Source of the DNA: Boesenbergia rotunda
Lineage: Eukaryota > Streptophyta > Magnoliopsida > Zingiberales > Zingiberaceae
Reading direction: 5' to 3'
DNA length: 64,000 bases
Assembly (NCBI GenBank): GCA_024364735.1
Contig: JAGFNQ010005388.1
Coordinates: forward strand, 309,292-373,291
In this document: piece by piece, positions 28,578 to 40,791 of the stretch
Position numbering within the stretch: the first letter of the stretch is position 1
How the letters are laid out: each line of letters starts with the position of its first letter
Notes under the pieces: model-generated
Told to the model about the DNA's origin: nothing
What the model saw: only the letters and a program-made list of their open reading frames with translations
The model's database searches: none
Program-made: the position numbers and the translations under genes

Positions 28578-31548
28578 TGTTGGTACTGGAAGCACCAAAG
28601 TCAAACCTGTGTTTTGATAATGGCAAAGGGTTCAGAAGTTAAGGTGTGTTGTGATCTAACAGTGCTAATTAAGTGTGAAGGAAAGGTCCTAGGTACACTA
28701 GGCACTAAGTCCTGGTGACTAAAGCTGGGCACTAAGTCTTGGCCGAGGGTTGGGCACCGAAAACCTAGTGAGTAAAGCTGGGAACTAAGTCCTGGCCGAG
28801 GGCTGGGCACTGAAGACCTGGTGAGTAAAGCTGGGCACTAAGACTTGATCCAGGGGATTGGGCAAAAGTCCAACCGGAGGAGCCGGTTGGCAAACAGGTA
28901 AAATCTCCTGAGAGGAGTAGGTGAGGACACGTTCCCCATGGAGGCAACATTAGGCGTCGGTTCGACCTAGGGTTCTATTTGGGAAGCCCAAAGTCAAAAC
29001 CAAGACAGCTCAGGCTGTAAAACATGGTTTAATCTTATCATTTATATGCTTCTTGTGCTTTGGAACTAACCCTGATTGCAGGAATGAAGGAATGAAGGTT
29101 TCTGCATTCAGGCGCCTCAATGGAGTGAGGCGCCTCACTGGCATATGCACTTGTGTTGAGACGCGCCCAGTCAAAGAGGGATTCTAGCCATTCGAAGCAA
29201 ACTGCCACGCAAGCCTCAGGACTAAGTCATTGAGGCGCCTGTGTGTTAACACAGCCGCCCCAGTTAACTCAGGCGCCCTGGTTGAGGGGATAAGCGCTGG
29301 CCAAGTCTATGGATTGGAGTTCTCGCAGGACAAGCCACGTGTCAGGCGCCCCCCTCAACACAGGCGCCCCTGTTAACACTATAAAAGGGGGTTCACCCCC
29401 AAGGCTTCCATATCAATTGCTTTCAACACTTTCGTTCAAGCGCTACGCTTCGACAAGCTCCGTACTCGCGACTTAAGCGCCAACGTCGACCCGCTACTCC
29501 GAACTTCCAACTTCTCCGGTCGTCGGTAAAAGTTCATTTTTTTAAGTGCTTGATGGACCCACAATCAGTGTCACGATGAGCCTCAAATTTGAATTTATAA
29601 GTTGAAAACCCTTAGCTCACAAATCTAAGTGTAGTATAGGGGTCTCAAGTCGTATTTTTCCAAGGACTAGTTAAGAATGCATAGTTCAAGCTAGATTTTG
29701 GCGTTTTCTATGTCTTGGGTTTTTAATTGAAATGGGGTTTGTTTTGCAATAAGGAATGAAATTATAGACGGAAACAGAATGAATGAAACTAACTATCCCT
29801 ATTTGAAAACTGAAACAAGGATACTACACTTATCCCTATTTGAGAACTAAGCAATTCAATTCGAACTATGAGATTAAAAATTCAAAAACTAATATTGAAT
29901 GTAGGAAACATAAGATCTGTAGCTAAATTGCAGAAATGTGAAGTTTGAAACAAAAAAATTACTAAAGGAACAGGATTGTAATGAAAATTGAGAACAAAAC
30001 AGGATTGAAATGTAAATGGGGTTGAGACCTCTTCCAGATCAATCAATAGAACGATCAGATACTTACCTGATTGGTCAACAGACCGATCCGATACAACCCT
30101 GATTGGTCAAACAGACCGATCAGATACTGTAATGAACGTTGATACAAACTGAAACAACGAAGGAATTGAGTTTAGAAACTAAATTTGCAGAAAATTAACA
30201 ACCGATCAGTCTCTTTATCCAAGATCCTTCTTGCTGTCACAACTAGAACCAGCTAGAAACCCTCTTGCTCGAAAATCATCAGAGAATTTACTTCCCGCGA
30301 TCAGCTAATCATCAGCTTGGTTGCACAATCTGAAAACCTTTTTGATCCCTTTCTTCTTGATGAACTGAAGATTGGATCTGACTCAGAAACCCTCAGACTT
30401 TCGAAGAACCCATCCGAGTGATCTGATAGCTCTGGTTGATGAAGATCAATGATCAAGAAGGAAGTGATCGACAGAGGCCTAGCTCTGGGCGAAACCCTCA
30501 CCTGAGCTTCCAGAGACAATTTTGATTAGCAACATCACAGAAAGTCTACCTTGATGATTCGAAATCTTGAACTGGAGCGTAGATCGGATGTTGGCCGTGC
30601 GCGATCGGAGAAGAAAACTGCGAAAATGAAGAACAGAGAAGAAACTCGTGACCACTGAGCTTGGGCAGAGAAGTTCTCTGATTTAATTATTTCCAATTCA
30701 AAATGAACGGCTGTGATCATCCTCGCTTCATCCAACGGGCAGATCGTCTCGGATTGAGTCCAAACTTCCCAGATCTCCATCAATGGTCAGGATCTACTTC
30801 CCCTTAGCTTGGATCGATCAAATCTACAACGGATGGCTACGATTATCCTTCCTTTTGAATGGATGGCTTAGACTTTTCTCGAGCTTGATCCAACAGCTCG
30901 ATGACTTTTGATTTGGACCAAAACTTCAGATCTTGATCTATGGTCTTGATTAACTCTATCTTGAGCTCAGATTGATCAGAAGCTGATAGATGGCTCAGAT
31001 CTCCCCGTTTCTTGATTGGACGACCCACATTTATCCAACTCTTGATCCTCTTGATTGAAACCAAGTCTGAACTCAAGTTTGATCCAATTTGATCTAGGTC
31101 CATGATCGTTCGAAGCCTACAAAATTAGATTCAAATTTTAATGCCAAAATATCTCAAATATACAAAAGAATTACATCCAAAGCCAAAATAGAGATAATTC
31201 ATGAAACCTAGTGAAAATACAAGATTAAACATGTAAAAAGGATCAAAACATGGGTTTAAGAGCCTAAATTGATTATCAAAAATGGTAATTATCAGTGCTG
31301 TAATTCTTTTTAAATTCTATATTTGTACTCAATTTGTAATCACTTTTACAAAAATATAGAATTGCCCATCGTAAACGGTCAGGGACAGTGAGCCTTAGAG
31401 TAGGAGCCAACTGTGACTCCGAACCAAGTAAAAACAAAAAGTGTTAGCGATTATTTTTGCTTTTTCCGCTGCACAATTACTCTCTTTATTTTCGAAAATT
31501 TAATGATCGATATTCACCCCCCCTCTATCGATTCAATCCGATCCCACA
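28578..31548 (+). repeat. 3' LTR of element A, split by a nested solo LTR
   Basis: The two parts (28578-29550 and 31300-31548) match 22832-24084, about 1222 bp once joined. The interruption at 29551-31299 is the nested solo LTR plus one copy of its duplicated target. TATAAAAGG is at 29380-29388. The end GATCCCACA is followed by the duplication GAACC. Confidence 0.9.
29551..31294. mobile_element. Solo LTR S1, nested in element A's 3' LTR
   Basis: A 1744-bp insertion with TGATGG...TTATCA ends (terminal TGAT/ATCA inverted) and perfect flanking duplication GTGCT (29546-29550 and 31295-31299). No gag or pol, primer site or internal repeats typical of a full element are seen, so I take it as a solo LTR. 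It contains two or three GATTGGTC...GACCGATC-type palindromes (30030-30130). The orientation is not certain. Confidence 0.75.
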
Positions 31549-32221
31549 GAACCGTGGTCACTGTGTCGATCCCTTCTCCTTGCACCAACCAATCCCTAAC
31601 CAAAGGGATGCCGCCGGCCACTCCAAGGAAGAAGATAATCCAAACACAAACCCTATTAATTCTTTCCTCCACCGTCGGCGCCTGAACAACAAGTATCTTG
31701 GAGTTCCCTTGGAGATGAACAACTCCAACTTATGCTCCACACCACAACACAACTTGTTTCCTCCCTCTATTGAGCAAATTGGCGGCTGTGAGCAAAACCT
31801 GCTGCCGTGAGCTACTTCTCCACATAGGAGAAGAATAAGATGCAGGGGCAACTTTGCTTGCTTCTTCTTTCCTTGCCGTCCACCCCATGGGAGAAGCAGA
31901 GAAGAAGGTTGCGCTCATATAGGTTTTCTCCACCGAAGCAGCCGACTCATGCAAGTCTTCTCCAATTAAGCAGCCAAAGGTTGCATGAGCAACCTTCCTG
32001 CTCCTACGGGTCTTCTCCACCGAAGCAGCCGAAGGTTGCATGAGCAAGCTTCCTGCTCCTATGGGTTTTCTCCACCGAACAGCAGAAGGTTTAGTGGAGA
32101 AGGCTTTGAGCAGTTCTAATTGCCTCAGCAATTAATTGCATGGAGAAGTTTTTAATTGCATGAGCAATTAACTTCGTGGAGATAGAACAACACTGCTGTT
32201 CAGCGACGCACCCACAAACGA

Positions 32222-32255
32222 GAGGGAGAGAGAGAGAGAGAGAGAGAGGAGGAGG
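32222..32255. repeat. GA microsatellite
   Basis: About 28 bases of continuous GA dinucleotides follow GAGGGAGA, ending in GGAGGAGGAGG. It lies in the X-LTR copy 2. Confidence 0.85.
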
Positions 32256-33065
32256 AGGAAAGATTTTAGGGTTTTCTTGTGTTCTCCTTGGATTAATTCA
32301 TTAACTTGGTTTCATGCCACATGGGGTATATATAGGGCTACGATAGGGACCATGAGGAGGAGTTGGATCTTGGCCTACTAATAGATCCAAACCCGATCCA
32401 TTAATGAAGATCCATTCCACTCAAGGATCTTCATTGAATTACCTCACCAACCCCATATTTACATATGGGCTCCACCTATTATGAGTCATCCATCCCCCCG
32501 TGTTTAAGATATCGAATGCCCGTCGATAAATTTAATTTATTGACAATTTTAATTAATCAACTTCTGACCCCTTGACTAGTACCACTCAACCTTATCATCA
32601 TGTCGGATCAAATCCACCTGCAAGGTTTAACATGATGAACCTTATGAGCTCATCAAGAGGGCATTATCATCATCCCGACTCACCAAGACACGGATTCCGT
32701 CAATAATCAACGACACACCATATAATTAATATTATTTTCCAACTTAACGGGCCTATCGTTATTATATCAGAATTTAGGAATTGCACTCCATAATAATTCG
32801 AGGTCCAATCCAATTATTAAGTCAGTACTAATTGGATGACCTCTGGTTTTGGTCCTGCTCAATGCACACAAAGCACACTAGTGTAATTCTATGGTCAAGA
32901 AAAATCACACCTAATTACACTATAACCATCCCGATGGTTTGTCCAACTCCATCTCGGCTGTGAGCCTCTACTTATACAATGCAAGGAACTGATAACATGA
33001 TCTTCTGTGCATCACCACACATCATGTTATCTATAATGCAATGTATCGAACTTTTATGCATATAC

Positions 33066-34816
33066 TGTTGGGATCTCCCGATGACATAAACACAAAACAC
33101 AGCGGAAACTAGATCCCTCGAGTGATCCATGCGAAAGAAAACTCGTACGAAGTTCATCTATCTAATAGATCTATCTACAGTGTATACCTTTGGAGCGTGC
33201 CCTTACGTTTATCCCGCTCGTCCAAGTGCCGCCGGATCTCTTGCACGTTCAAATGTCCGTGCCTCTATGCGTATCCACACGGACACGATCTCTCAACTTC
33301 AGGAAGAACTACCTTAGTTGTGCTAGTAACTTGAGGTAGTTCACAAGACCACCAAGAACCCCAAGGGGTTTCGGCCAAGAGGGAGAAGAGGAAGAAGAGA
33401 GGAAGGGAAGAAGGGAAAGCTCTCTCTATTCAAAAATGACTAGACCCTCTTTTATACTCATCCCATGAATATGAAGAGACTTTTGTCTCTTTGGCTTCCC
33501 ATCATTAAAGCCAATAATGAGCACATCTTCTCATGTAACTCTTCATCTTCCCTTCATTTAATGAAGAGAGACATTTCTCTTTCCTTCATTAAACACTTTA
33601 ATGAATTTCTCCCGCAATTCCGACTAGGGCCTCTCGGCCTCCTGACCAAGTCTCCCGAGCAAGTCCCCGAGCTCCCAACCAAGTCTGGCGACCAAGTTCC
33701 CAAGCTCCCAACCAAGTATGCCGACCAAGTCCCTGAGCTCCCAACCAAGTCTGCCGACCAAGTCCCCAAGCTCCCGACCAAGTCTGCCAACCAAGTTTCT
33801 CGAGCTCCCGACCTAGTCTCCTGAGTTCCCAACTCGAGCTCCCGAAGTATCATGTCCTTAGTGTGTGACCCAATAGGTTCTTGTGATGTTGGCAATGTGT
33901 CTAAACCGCTTTAGACACATAAGCAATGAGCGACATCTAGCAATGCATCATTGCTACCCAAGTAACAAGAAAGTCGAGATCCGACTTATCCTCCGTGACT
34001 ATGATAATGTTTGACCTTATCCTTCTATCCTTGATATCTAGATCGATCAATGAGGCATAGACCGGTCATCCTCGATCAATCTATGTGTTTCTTGATCCCC
34101 GAGTAGACTCACTCAAATAAATGAGCTCAATATCTCATATTGACTCATTTGAGCATGGTCATGCGTTTTATTAGTCCTACTCGATCAAGGGGCCCACAGA
34201 TACCACTTCCGTCATATGGGAGGGATAGATCCCATCTACATCACTCACATCCCTCCGCATAATTCATTACATACCTTGTGATCGCCTTTATAGTCCACCC
34301 TGTTATGGGTGACGTTTAACGATACCAAAGTACATAACTCCTTATGTAGGGAACCGTAGTGATTTCAGGTTTAAGGACTATTCATACTAATAGTCACATG
34401 AGAAAGTTTATGACACTCATATGACAATCTATGAAACTTTCACATGGCGGGTCAATTCAGTACACATTCTCTAATGTATACCCATGGGTCAACTTGATAT
34501 CACATATCCATGACTTGTAAGATCAAGTCATCAATTAACCTACATGCTAGTCTCCATGCATTAATATTGTCCTTGAATATTAATGCTTGACCAGGAATGA
34601 TTTAGTGTAGTGTTCTCTATATTATGTCACTATCGATTCAACCAATCGACATAATGTAGATTAGAACCTACTACTCAAGGGCATTATTATACTTAGTTAT
34701 TTGACACAAGTATAAAGTAAGTATAATAACCAAACATGTCTTTACTAATGATAGAATATGATACAAAAAGTGTCTAGTCAATCATCATATAATTGGCTCT
34801 AGGGCTCCTACTAACA
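33066..34816 (-). mobile_element. Solo LTR S2
   Basis: A 1751-bp LTR with TGTTGGGATC...CTACTAACA ends and perfect target duplication TATAC (33061-33065, 34817-34821). On the minus strand its start TGTTAG plus GAGCCCTAGAGCC matches the start of element D's LTR (45953), so S2 and D are of one family. No internal sequence remains. It contains a 33-bp tandem repeat at 33640-33835. Confidence 0.85.
33640..33835. repeat. 33-bp tandem repeat in solo LTR S2
   Basis: Units of CCGACCAAGTCCCCAAGCTC type text repeat about every 33 bases, at least five times. The D LTR has a different tandem repeat (127-bp unit) at about the same relative place. Confidence 0.8.
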
Positions 34817-35278
34817 TATACTAATATAAATACGCATTTTGTGCTGTTGTGATTCTCCTTCAAAATGTGGATGATCATACAGAAAAGGCAAGGCTTTTAG
34901 TATACATCCTAATACTACTAGGAAGGTGGACCACTTGGTCCTCTTTAGGGGCTCCTCGCCCAAAGACACGACCAACTTTAATTGGCCGACCGACTGCACC
35001 TTGTATCCTATGAACCCGAACAACAGTGTTGCAACCAACTACAGCTGGGACGACACAATTTACAGCTGATTGAACGACCTTTTGTACAATATGTTGATCG
35101 AGCTGCCTATGTTCATTATGGTGCGGTAGATCTGAGAGTTGGCGATCACTGTTATGATGACCAGGGCAACATCATGAGGGATATCTAGCCCTTGAAGATC
35201 CAGCAGTCTGAAACTAATTTGGGGGCCTTGAGCTTTAGCGGCGCTGGTCCCCACTTGCTGAATTTCCAGTCGGCGCAC
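34817..35278 (-). pseudogene. pol: Protease region of G1
   Basis: On the minus strand the frame has HDVALVIITVIANSQIYRTI, then NIGSSINILY in the place where gypsy proteases have DTGSS, and later LFGFIGYKVQSVGQLKL and SLGEEPLKRTKWSTFLVV. The catalytic Asp is changed to Asn, so the enzyme would be inactive even without breaks. A frameshift or loss follows after FLVV. The piece ends at the S2 insertion and would connect to 22395. Confidence 0.8.
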
Positions 35279-35810
35279 TTGGGATTATCTGGCTCGGTTG
35301 GAATCCCCTCTCATTGGTAGGACCGGTGCTGTCGATAGAGGGGGGGTGAATATCGACCGTAAATCTTTCTCACGGAAATTGTCTTTCGGATCTTCATTCT
35401 AGACTCAGAGTTAGTGTAGCAAAACATATACAGAAGGAAGAAAACAGACAACAACACAGATTACACGCGGGATTTTTTACTTAGTTCCCGACCCCCCAGG
35501 GTCAGTACATCCAAGGACTATGCACGGGAACGCCCGTCCACTAATGGTCTCCTTTCCAGACTTTTCGGAGGTGGAGAGACCCGTCTTACAGTGTAATAAT
35601 TACAATAAAAAATATAGTAAATTGAGTGCAGAATAATAAAAGCAAACCAAAAACAAAATGGTCGAAGACTCGGCCGATCTGGACCGCCGAAGTGTTGCGC
35701 ACTTCCTCCTGGAGCCTCCCGGTCGTAGAGCCTAATCTTTAGCGCTTTGTCATCAGTCAGAAAGCTCAGAATGGATCTTGGAAGTTGTGTCTTGAGCCTT
35801 GAGGTCGTAG

Positions 35811-35821
35811 CCCCTTTTATA
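35811..35821 (-). promoter_or_regulatory. TATA box, element C 3' LTR
   Basis: TATAAAAGGGG on the minus strand, directly after the GGCGCC array; the same box is at 41288-41298 in the 5' LTR. Confidence 0.7.
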
Positions 35822-35830
35822 GGCTTCATT

Positions 35831-36150
35831 GGGGCGCCTATGATCACCGGGGGCGCCTCAATGGGCTTGGTCAAACTTTATCTCCGTGCCGAACTCGCCG
35901 CAGCAGATAAGGCCTCTGACCAAGGTGCCCTGGACCTCCCAGGCGCCTCAATGAAAGCTTATCTCTGCTTCAAACTCGCAGCAGCAAATACAGCTTTCAA
36001 CCAGGGCGCCTGTATCATCCTGGGCGCCTGAATGGAAGCCTGTTCTGCCTTCCTTCACTGAACCTGTTCTGCTTCTTTGACTGAGGCGCCCCTGTTGATG
36101 GGGGCACCTGGATCTTTTAGGGTGCCCCCTTCAATGGGGGCGCCTAGCTG
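35831..36150. repeat. GGCGCC palindrome array in element C 3' LTR
   Basis: About eight GGCGCCT or GGGGCGCC motifs lie upstream (in LTR sense) of the TATA box. The 5' LTR (41310-41625) holds the same array with several C-to-T losses (GGTGCC). Confidence 0.8.
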
Positions 36151-36882
36151 GTTGGGTTCCAGCCCCATTGTGTGTTGTTTGCCCGCTTTGTCTTCCATTC
36201 TAGGTACTTGCAAGATACACAAATACAAAGCAAATATACACACATTCTTAACCTTAAGGACTTGGTTCTGACTTCGGATTTCCACGAAACGTTAGGTTGA
36301 ACTGATGCAAGTTCCCACCCCCGGGAACGCGCCTTTCACCTACTCCTTTCAGGAGACGGTTGCCACCCAGTCCATTCGGGTGGACTTTTGCTTAACTTCT
36401 GATACTCTCGGATCTCGAGATGTCCGAACCTCGACCCGTCTCTTCTTCTATCCTTAGTCATCGCTCAGCTAAGTTGCTCAATCTCTTGGACCAAGACTTT
36501 GTGCCCAAACCCTAGGTCTAGGACTTCGGTGCCCAACCCTCGGCCAGGACTTCGTGCCCAATTCCCCGAATCAGAACTTCGGTGCCCAACCCTCGGCCAG
36601 GACTTCTTGCCCAGTCCTCGACCAGGACTTCGTGCCCAACCCTAGGCCAGGTCTTAGTGCCCAACTTCACTCACCAGGACTTAGTGCCCAATTCCTTGAA
36701 TCAGGACTTCGTGCCCAATTCATCGAACCAGGACTTCGTGCCTAGGTTAACTAGGACTTTGGTTCACCTTGGTCCACTTTCTTCACTCACCCTTCCCTTG
36801 TTCAATGTATCACTGACTTAAGCATATTGTCATACATTAAAACATTTAGAGGAGGACATCACTGATGCAACTTGCACCAACA

Positions 36883-39240
36883 ATCTCCCTCATTTTGATG
36901 TTTGACAATATCTTAAGTTAGATTGGATGAAAGGGCTAAACCTTGGGATAAAATAAAATAAAAATTTTTTTGAAAACCCATTTTTGATCTTTTAGGGAAA
37001 ACTTCTAACTTCCGCTCACTCTTCCCCCTTTTTTGAAAACAATTTGATTTTTTGATCCTTTGGTAAGAGAGAAAAAAAATTTCTAACTTAAGCGCACCTC
37101 TCCCCCTTTGTCATACATAAAAAATCACCAGAAATACTTGCACCAACAATGAAAACATTTTGTTCTTTTTGAAAGTACTTAGTATAAATTTTTGAAAGCA
37201 TATCATAAAACTAAGTACTTAAGTATTTTGAACTCAGAAAACTTCTAAAAAAAATGCTTTAGAAAAGCTTTCATTTAGAAATGATTTTTAAAATTATACT
37301 TATAGAAAGATTTTCCCTTTAACAACTAGTGCACTTTGAGAAATATTGTAAAAGTTTTGTAGTTTGAAAGATATTTTACACTTCAAGCATCAGTACTTTG
37401 AAAAATATTTGGACTTTGAAAAGAAATATATTGAACCTTTTGAAATATGTACGTACTTTTGAGATTCATATTATGCATTTTTGAAAGATATAAGTACTTT
37501 TGAAAAATATTATGAACTTGAAAAACATAGGTAATAAAATTTCTTTTTTTTGAAAAAAAATTTTCTTGACTTATCTTTTGAAAGTACTTTAAAAAAATTG
37601 TTTTTTAAAACCTAATATTTTACTTGACTTGGTCTGTTTTCCAGTCTGACACAATCCTAGGAAACCTTGTTAACTACAAGAATATTTTCCTAAGTGTCCT
37701 GGAAATTCTCCAATCCAAATAAATATTATTTCAAAAAGTATTTCAAACCAATTTTATAAGCCACAAAACTTTTGAAAAATAGAATAATAGTATTTTGAAA
37801 GACAAATTACTTATACTTTCAACAGGATTTTAAGAATATAGTGCACAAAAATATATTATTTTGCAATGTTTAATTACTCTTTCAATTTGACCTCCCCCTA
37901 AACTTGACCTAGTCCTAGGAAGCTTGTTGACCACAAGTGCTCTTCCTCTGAGTCCTTAGGATTTGGTTCAGACCAAAAGAATTATCTAATAATACCATAA
38001 AGTAATTGTCAAAGATAATACTTGTTAGGAATAATTTCCTTTTGATTTAGACTCCCCCTAAATTTGACACATCCTCGGAGTCCTTGTATCATTAAGTAGA
38101 CCTCCTTTGTGTCTTTAGGGTTTATCAAAATCAAAAGAACAACTTTAAATGATAGTATGTAATTTTTTTAAGAAGATAAGTTTAAAAAAAATCAACTTGG
38201 AATGAGAATAACTTTTTAAAGCATAACCCCTTTTTTTCGAAAACACAAGTGATAGTAATTTAAAGTACAGTTTTCGAAAAATATTTCAAAAGAATAAAAA
38301 CATTGCCCCTATACCCGTCACCGTTTGACTCTATCTAAGTGCCTTATGGAACTTTAGTGTTGTCCTAGGAGGCTTGTGTCTAATTGTGTGAGTCAAACAA
38401 TTTTTCAAAAGAGATATAATTTTTGAAGACATAATATATTAGCAATCAGACAAGCATGATATCCATAAAAACATTATTATGTTAAGACACTATTTTGAAA
38501 ATATATTTTTAGAAAAATATTCTAAGAATTTTGAAAACAGTTTTGAAAAATATTCATCAATTTATTAGTCCTTAACATCTCACCCATTCTAGATGTCTCA
38601 ATACAGCAAGCATGGTTGCCTTATGGGTGTTTTGTGAGATGCTTGAATCATTTTTCTTAATTCATTGTTAAATCTAAGATTTAATTGAAACTTGTGTTAG
38701 ATTCAAATTTATCAAATAGTAAAGTGAATTTGATTTTCGGTAATCGGCTTCCAGGTCTTGGCGAGGCACAAGACCTTCTTTGGCCGTAGCCCTATTAGAT
38801 CATCAACCCTTTCCTTGACAAAGCCTTTTATCGAAAATTTATTTTCAAATTACTTCTTGAAAAATTTTGGTCTAACTAGCTTAGGTTTTGGATTGGTAGC
38901 TTCGGCTAGTTCCACCAAATGACTTCCCTAACGTACTATCATCTCACCTCCACTAATACTAGGTTGATCAAGTTTCAATTATTCTTTTTCCTATAACCGC
39001 TCTAATTTATGCATAAAATTAAACGTGAATGAAATGACATATATTTTAAGAAAATTGCATATGCATGGCATGACAGTTATGCATGAGTCAAACAATTCAA
39101 ATCATTTTATTTAAGTTTCTAATAATGTATCAAATTCCTGATTTGATACATGTCGTGTGAACCCGCGAATATGCTAACCCACTTTGACATATTTAATGTT
39201 ATTAATTTTAATTGTTATTGTTTGGGTAAGATTTTATTTA
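36883..39240 (-). other. Non-coding internal region of element C
   Basis: No ORF of note. In element sense the last bases before the 3' LTR are AAAATGAGGGAGAT, a polypurine tract. Blocks shared with A and B are at 37624-37712, 37890-37972, 38050-38135 and 38750-38830. The stem-loop is at 38575-38642. Confidence 0.75.
38575..38642 (-). other. Conserved stem-loop, copy in element C
   Basis: Core arms CATCTCAC (38576-38583) and GTGAGATG (38634-38641) pair perfectly; the outermost A/C position is mismatched. In element sense the loop contains ACAAAACA and CCATAAGGCAACC, close to ATAAGGTAACC in A. GAATGGGTGAGATG closes the stem. Confidence 0.7.
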
Positions 39241-39740
39241 ATTCGAGTTTAAGTTACTTAAGAATTAATTGGATCTAAATTCAGAATTAATTAAAGTTGA
39301 ATTAATTAAGAATTACTTAAGGTCAATTAAGGTTGAATTAAGTGAAGATATTAAATTACGGGTTAATTGAATTAATTAGAAATTTGAATTAATTAAGTAT
39401 TAGTTAACGTTGAATTAATTAAAATTTTAATTAAAGTTGAAATAATTCAAGATTTAGTTAAAATTGAAATAATTAAGGATTAAAAGAATTTGAATTAATT
39501 AACGATTAATTGAATTTAAATTAATTAAAATTAATTAAGGATTAAAATTAATTAAGGATTAATTGAATTAAAATTAATTAAGGATTAATTGAATTAAAAT
39601 TAATTAAGAATTAATTCAATTAAAATTAATTAAGGATTAATTTAATTAATTGAATTAATTAAGAGTTAATTAGAATTTGAGTTAATTAAGGATTAATTGA
39701 TTAATTAAGAATTAATTGAAATAATTAAGGTTGAAATGAT
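39240..39740. repeat. AATTAATTAAGGATT-type degenerate tandem repeat
   Basis: 500 bp of imperfect units built from ATTAATTAAGGATTAATTGA, with about 25-35-bp spacing, in element C only. A and B have nothing similar at this length. Confidence 0.75.
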
Positions 39741-40680
39741 TAATTAATAGTTGTGGGTTTAAGTTCATAATTTTCATTATTTCGAAAATTTCTGACTCAT
39801 CCACTATTTCTTCCTTATTTATCTTTTCAAGTTTTTCTAATAATTCTAGTTTATTTGAATCTTTGTAATTTTTATTGACTATGGTCTTGATCTCAGAAAA
39901 TTCCATCTCCTCCTCATCCTCAAAATCACATCCTTCAATATCCTCAAAATAGGTGGAGTAATTCGGGCCACTAGTTAATGTTTTGTAATAATCTTTAACA
40001 TTATCTATAATTAAATTATCATCTAAGAGAATTTCATCTCCATTATCCTCAAGAATATTTTCAACAAAATCATTCTTATCCTCAGAAATAATTTTAATAA
40101 TTTCAGGATTATCTTCAGAAATATCCTTATGAATTTCAGAAATAATTTCTTGATGATCACCAATAGTTTCTAGATTATCACCAAGATTTTCAGGATTAAT
40201 ATTATCAGCATTATCATTATCAAAATTTTCAGAATTATCAGAATTTTCTGAATTAAAATTAAGATTAATTTCAGAATTAATTTTAGAAATTAATGAATTA
40301 ACATTAAGGATTAAAGTGTTGATTTCTGATATTTTAACATTATTGATATTTTGAAATTGGTCATGCAGAACATTAACTTGACTATTCACAAAATTTAACT
40401 TTTCAGAAAAATTATCTAAATTATTTAGATAAGCTAGTGCAGGAATTTAAAAAATATTCGAAACGTAAATTCTACGTACCTTTGCTGGACATTTATTCAT
40501 GTAGTGTCCATATTTTTCGCATTTGAATCATTTGATGTGATCTTTGTTCCTCTGGCCTCCTGGTGCTGGAACGTCTTTTGTCGCCGGTGAAGAACGAGTC
40601 TTACGAGTAGGGCACTGATTTTTATAGTGTCCTCTCTCCTTGCACGTGAAGCATATAATATGGAACTTAAAAACAGACAT
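39712..40680 (-). pseudogene. gag: gag remnant of element C: two zinc knuckles and an acidic Asn-rich tail
   Basis: An ATG at 40680 leads directly into two CCHC knuckles: CFTCKERGHYKNQC (40612-40653) and a second (40489-40530) whose first Cys codon has become TGA. A TAA (about 40446) follows. The same frame then stays open for over 225 residues down to 39712: it is rich in Asn, Asp, Glu and Ile, with several DNSE/DN repeats and a Glu-rich end. The Gag N-terminal domain seen in A and B is missing; only about 100 bp lie between primer site and ATG. The acidic tail has no counterpart in A or B. What it does is unknown. Confidence 0.7.
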
Positions 40681-40777
40681 TTTTTAAAAAAAATTATACC
40701 TGATTCACCCCTGGGCTCCCCCTCAACTCCTGGCGTTTTTTGCTCCGTCGATGGTTAGTCCGGTGAAGAGCGGTCTG

Positions 40778-40789
40778 GCTCTGATACCA
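40778..40789 (-). other. Primer binding site of element C
   Basis: TGGTATCAGAGC on the minus strand, two bases from the 5' LTR end. Confidence 0.92.
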
Positions 40790-40791
40790 AT

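Larger units (their letters stand above)
22832..31548 (+). mobile_element. Element A: gag-only LTR element, complete, with a nested solo LTR
   Basis: It has TG...CA LTRs, a perfect target duplication GAACC (22827-22831, 31549-31553), a primer site, a gag with one nonsense codon, 3.1 kb of non-coding internal sequence and a polypurine tract. There is no protease, integrase, RT or RNase H. Without the nested solo LTR it is about 7.0 kb. The gag start and LTR features resemble the SIRE-type element. It fits the class of gag-carrying non-autonomous LTR elements (the TR-GAG concept), with an unusually long non-coding part. Confidence 0.9.
22396..33065 (-). repeat. LTR of family X, copy 2 (contains element A)
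   Basis: The two arms, 22396-22831 and 31554-33065, are homologous to copy 1 in reverse orientation; joined they give about 1.94 kb. The plus-strand start TGATGGGTGTGG matches the complement of copy 1's end. Element A is inserted with target duplication GAACC (22827-22831, 31549-31553). The right end is near 33060. The inferred gypsy flanks (AATAC left, TATAC right) suggest a slightly diverged duplication. A minus-strand TATATATA box lies near 32325. No coding potential is seen in 31554-33065. Confidence 0.6.
35315..36882 (-). repeat. 3' LTR of element C
   Basis: On the minus strand it runs from TGTTGGTGCAAGTTG to the end near CCGGTCCTACCA (one extra base compared with the other LTR, TCCTACA). 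It contains a minisatellite (36490-36750), a GGCGCC array (about 35831-36150) and a TATAAAAGGGG box (35811-35821). Confidence 0.9.

Noticed and set aside
36550..36825. Repetitive ORFs in the minisatellites of A, B and C LTRs (also 42057-42296, 22986-23204)
   Set aside because: The periodic protein text reflects the minisatellite units, not a gene.
39712..40389. Possible plant pararetrovirus or host gene in element C
   Set aside because: The frame has no start codon of its own (the first codon is GTG), follows zinc knuckles of a gag remnant in the same frame, and shows no recognisable viral domain.
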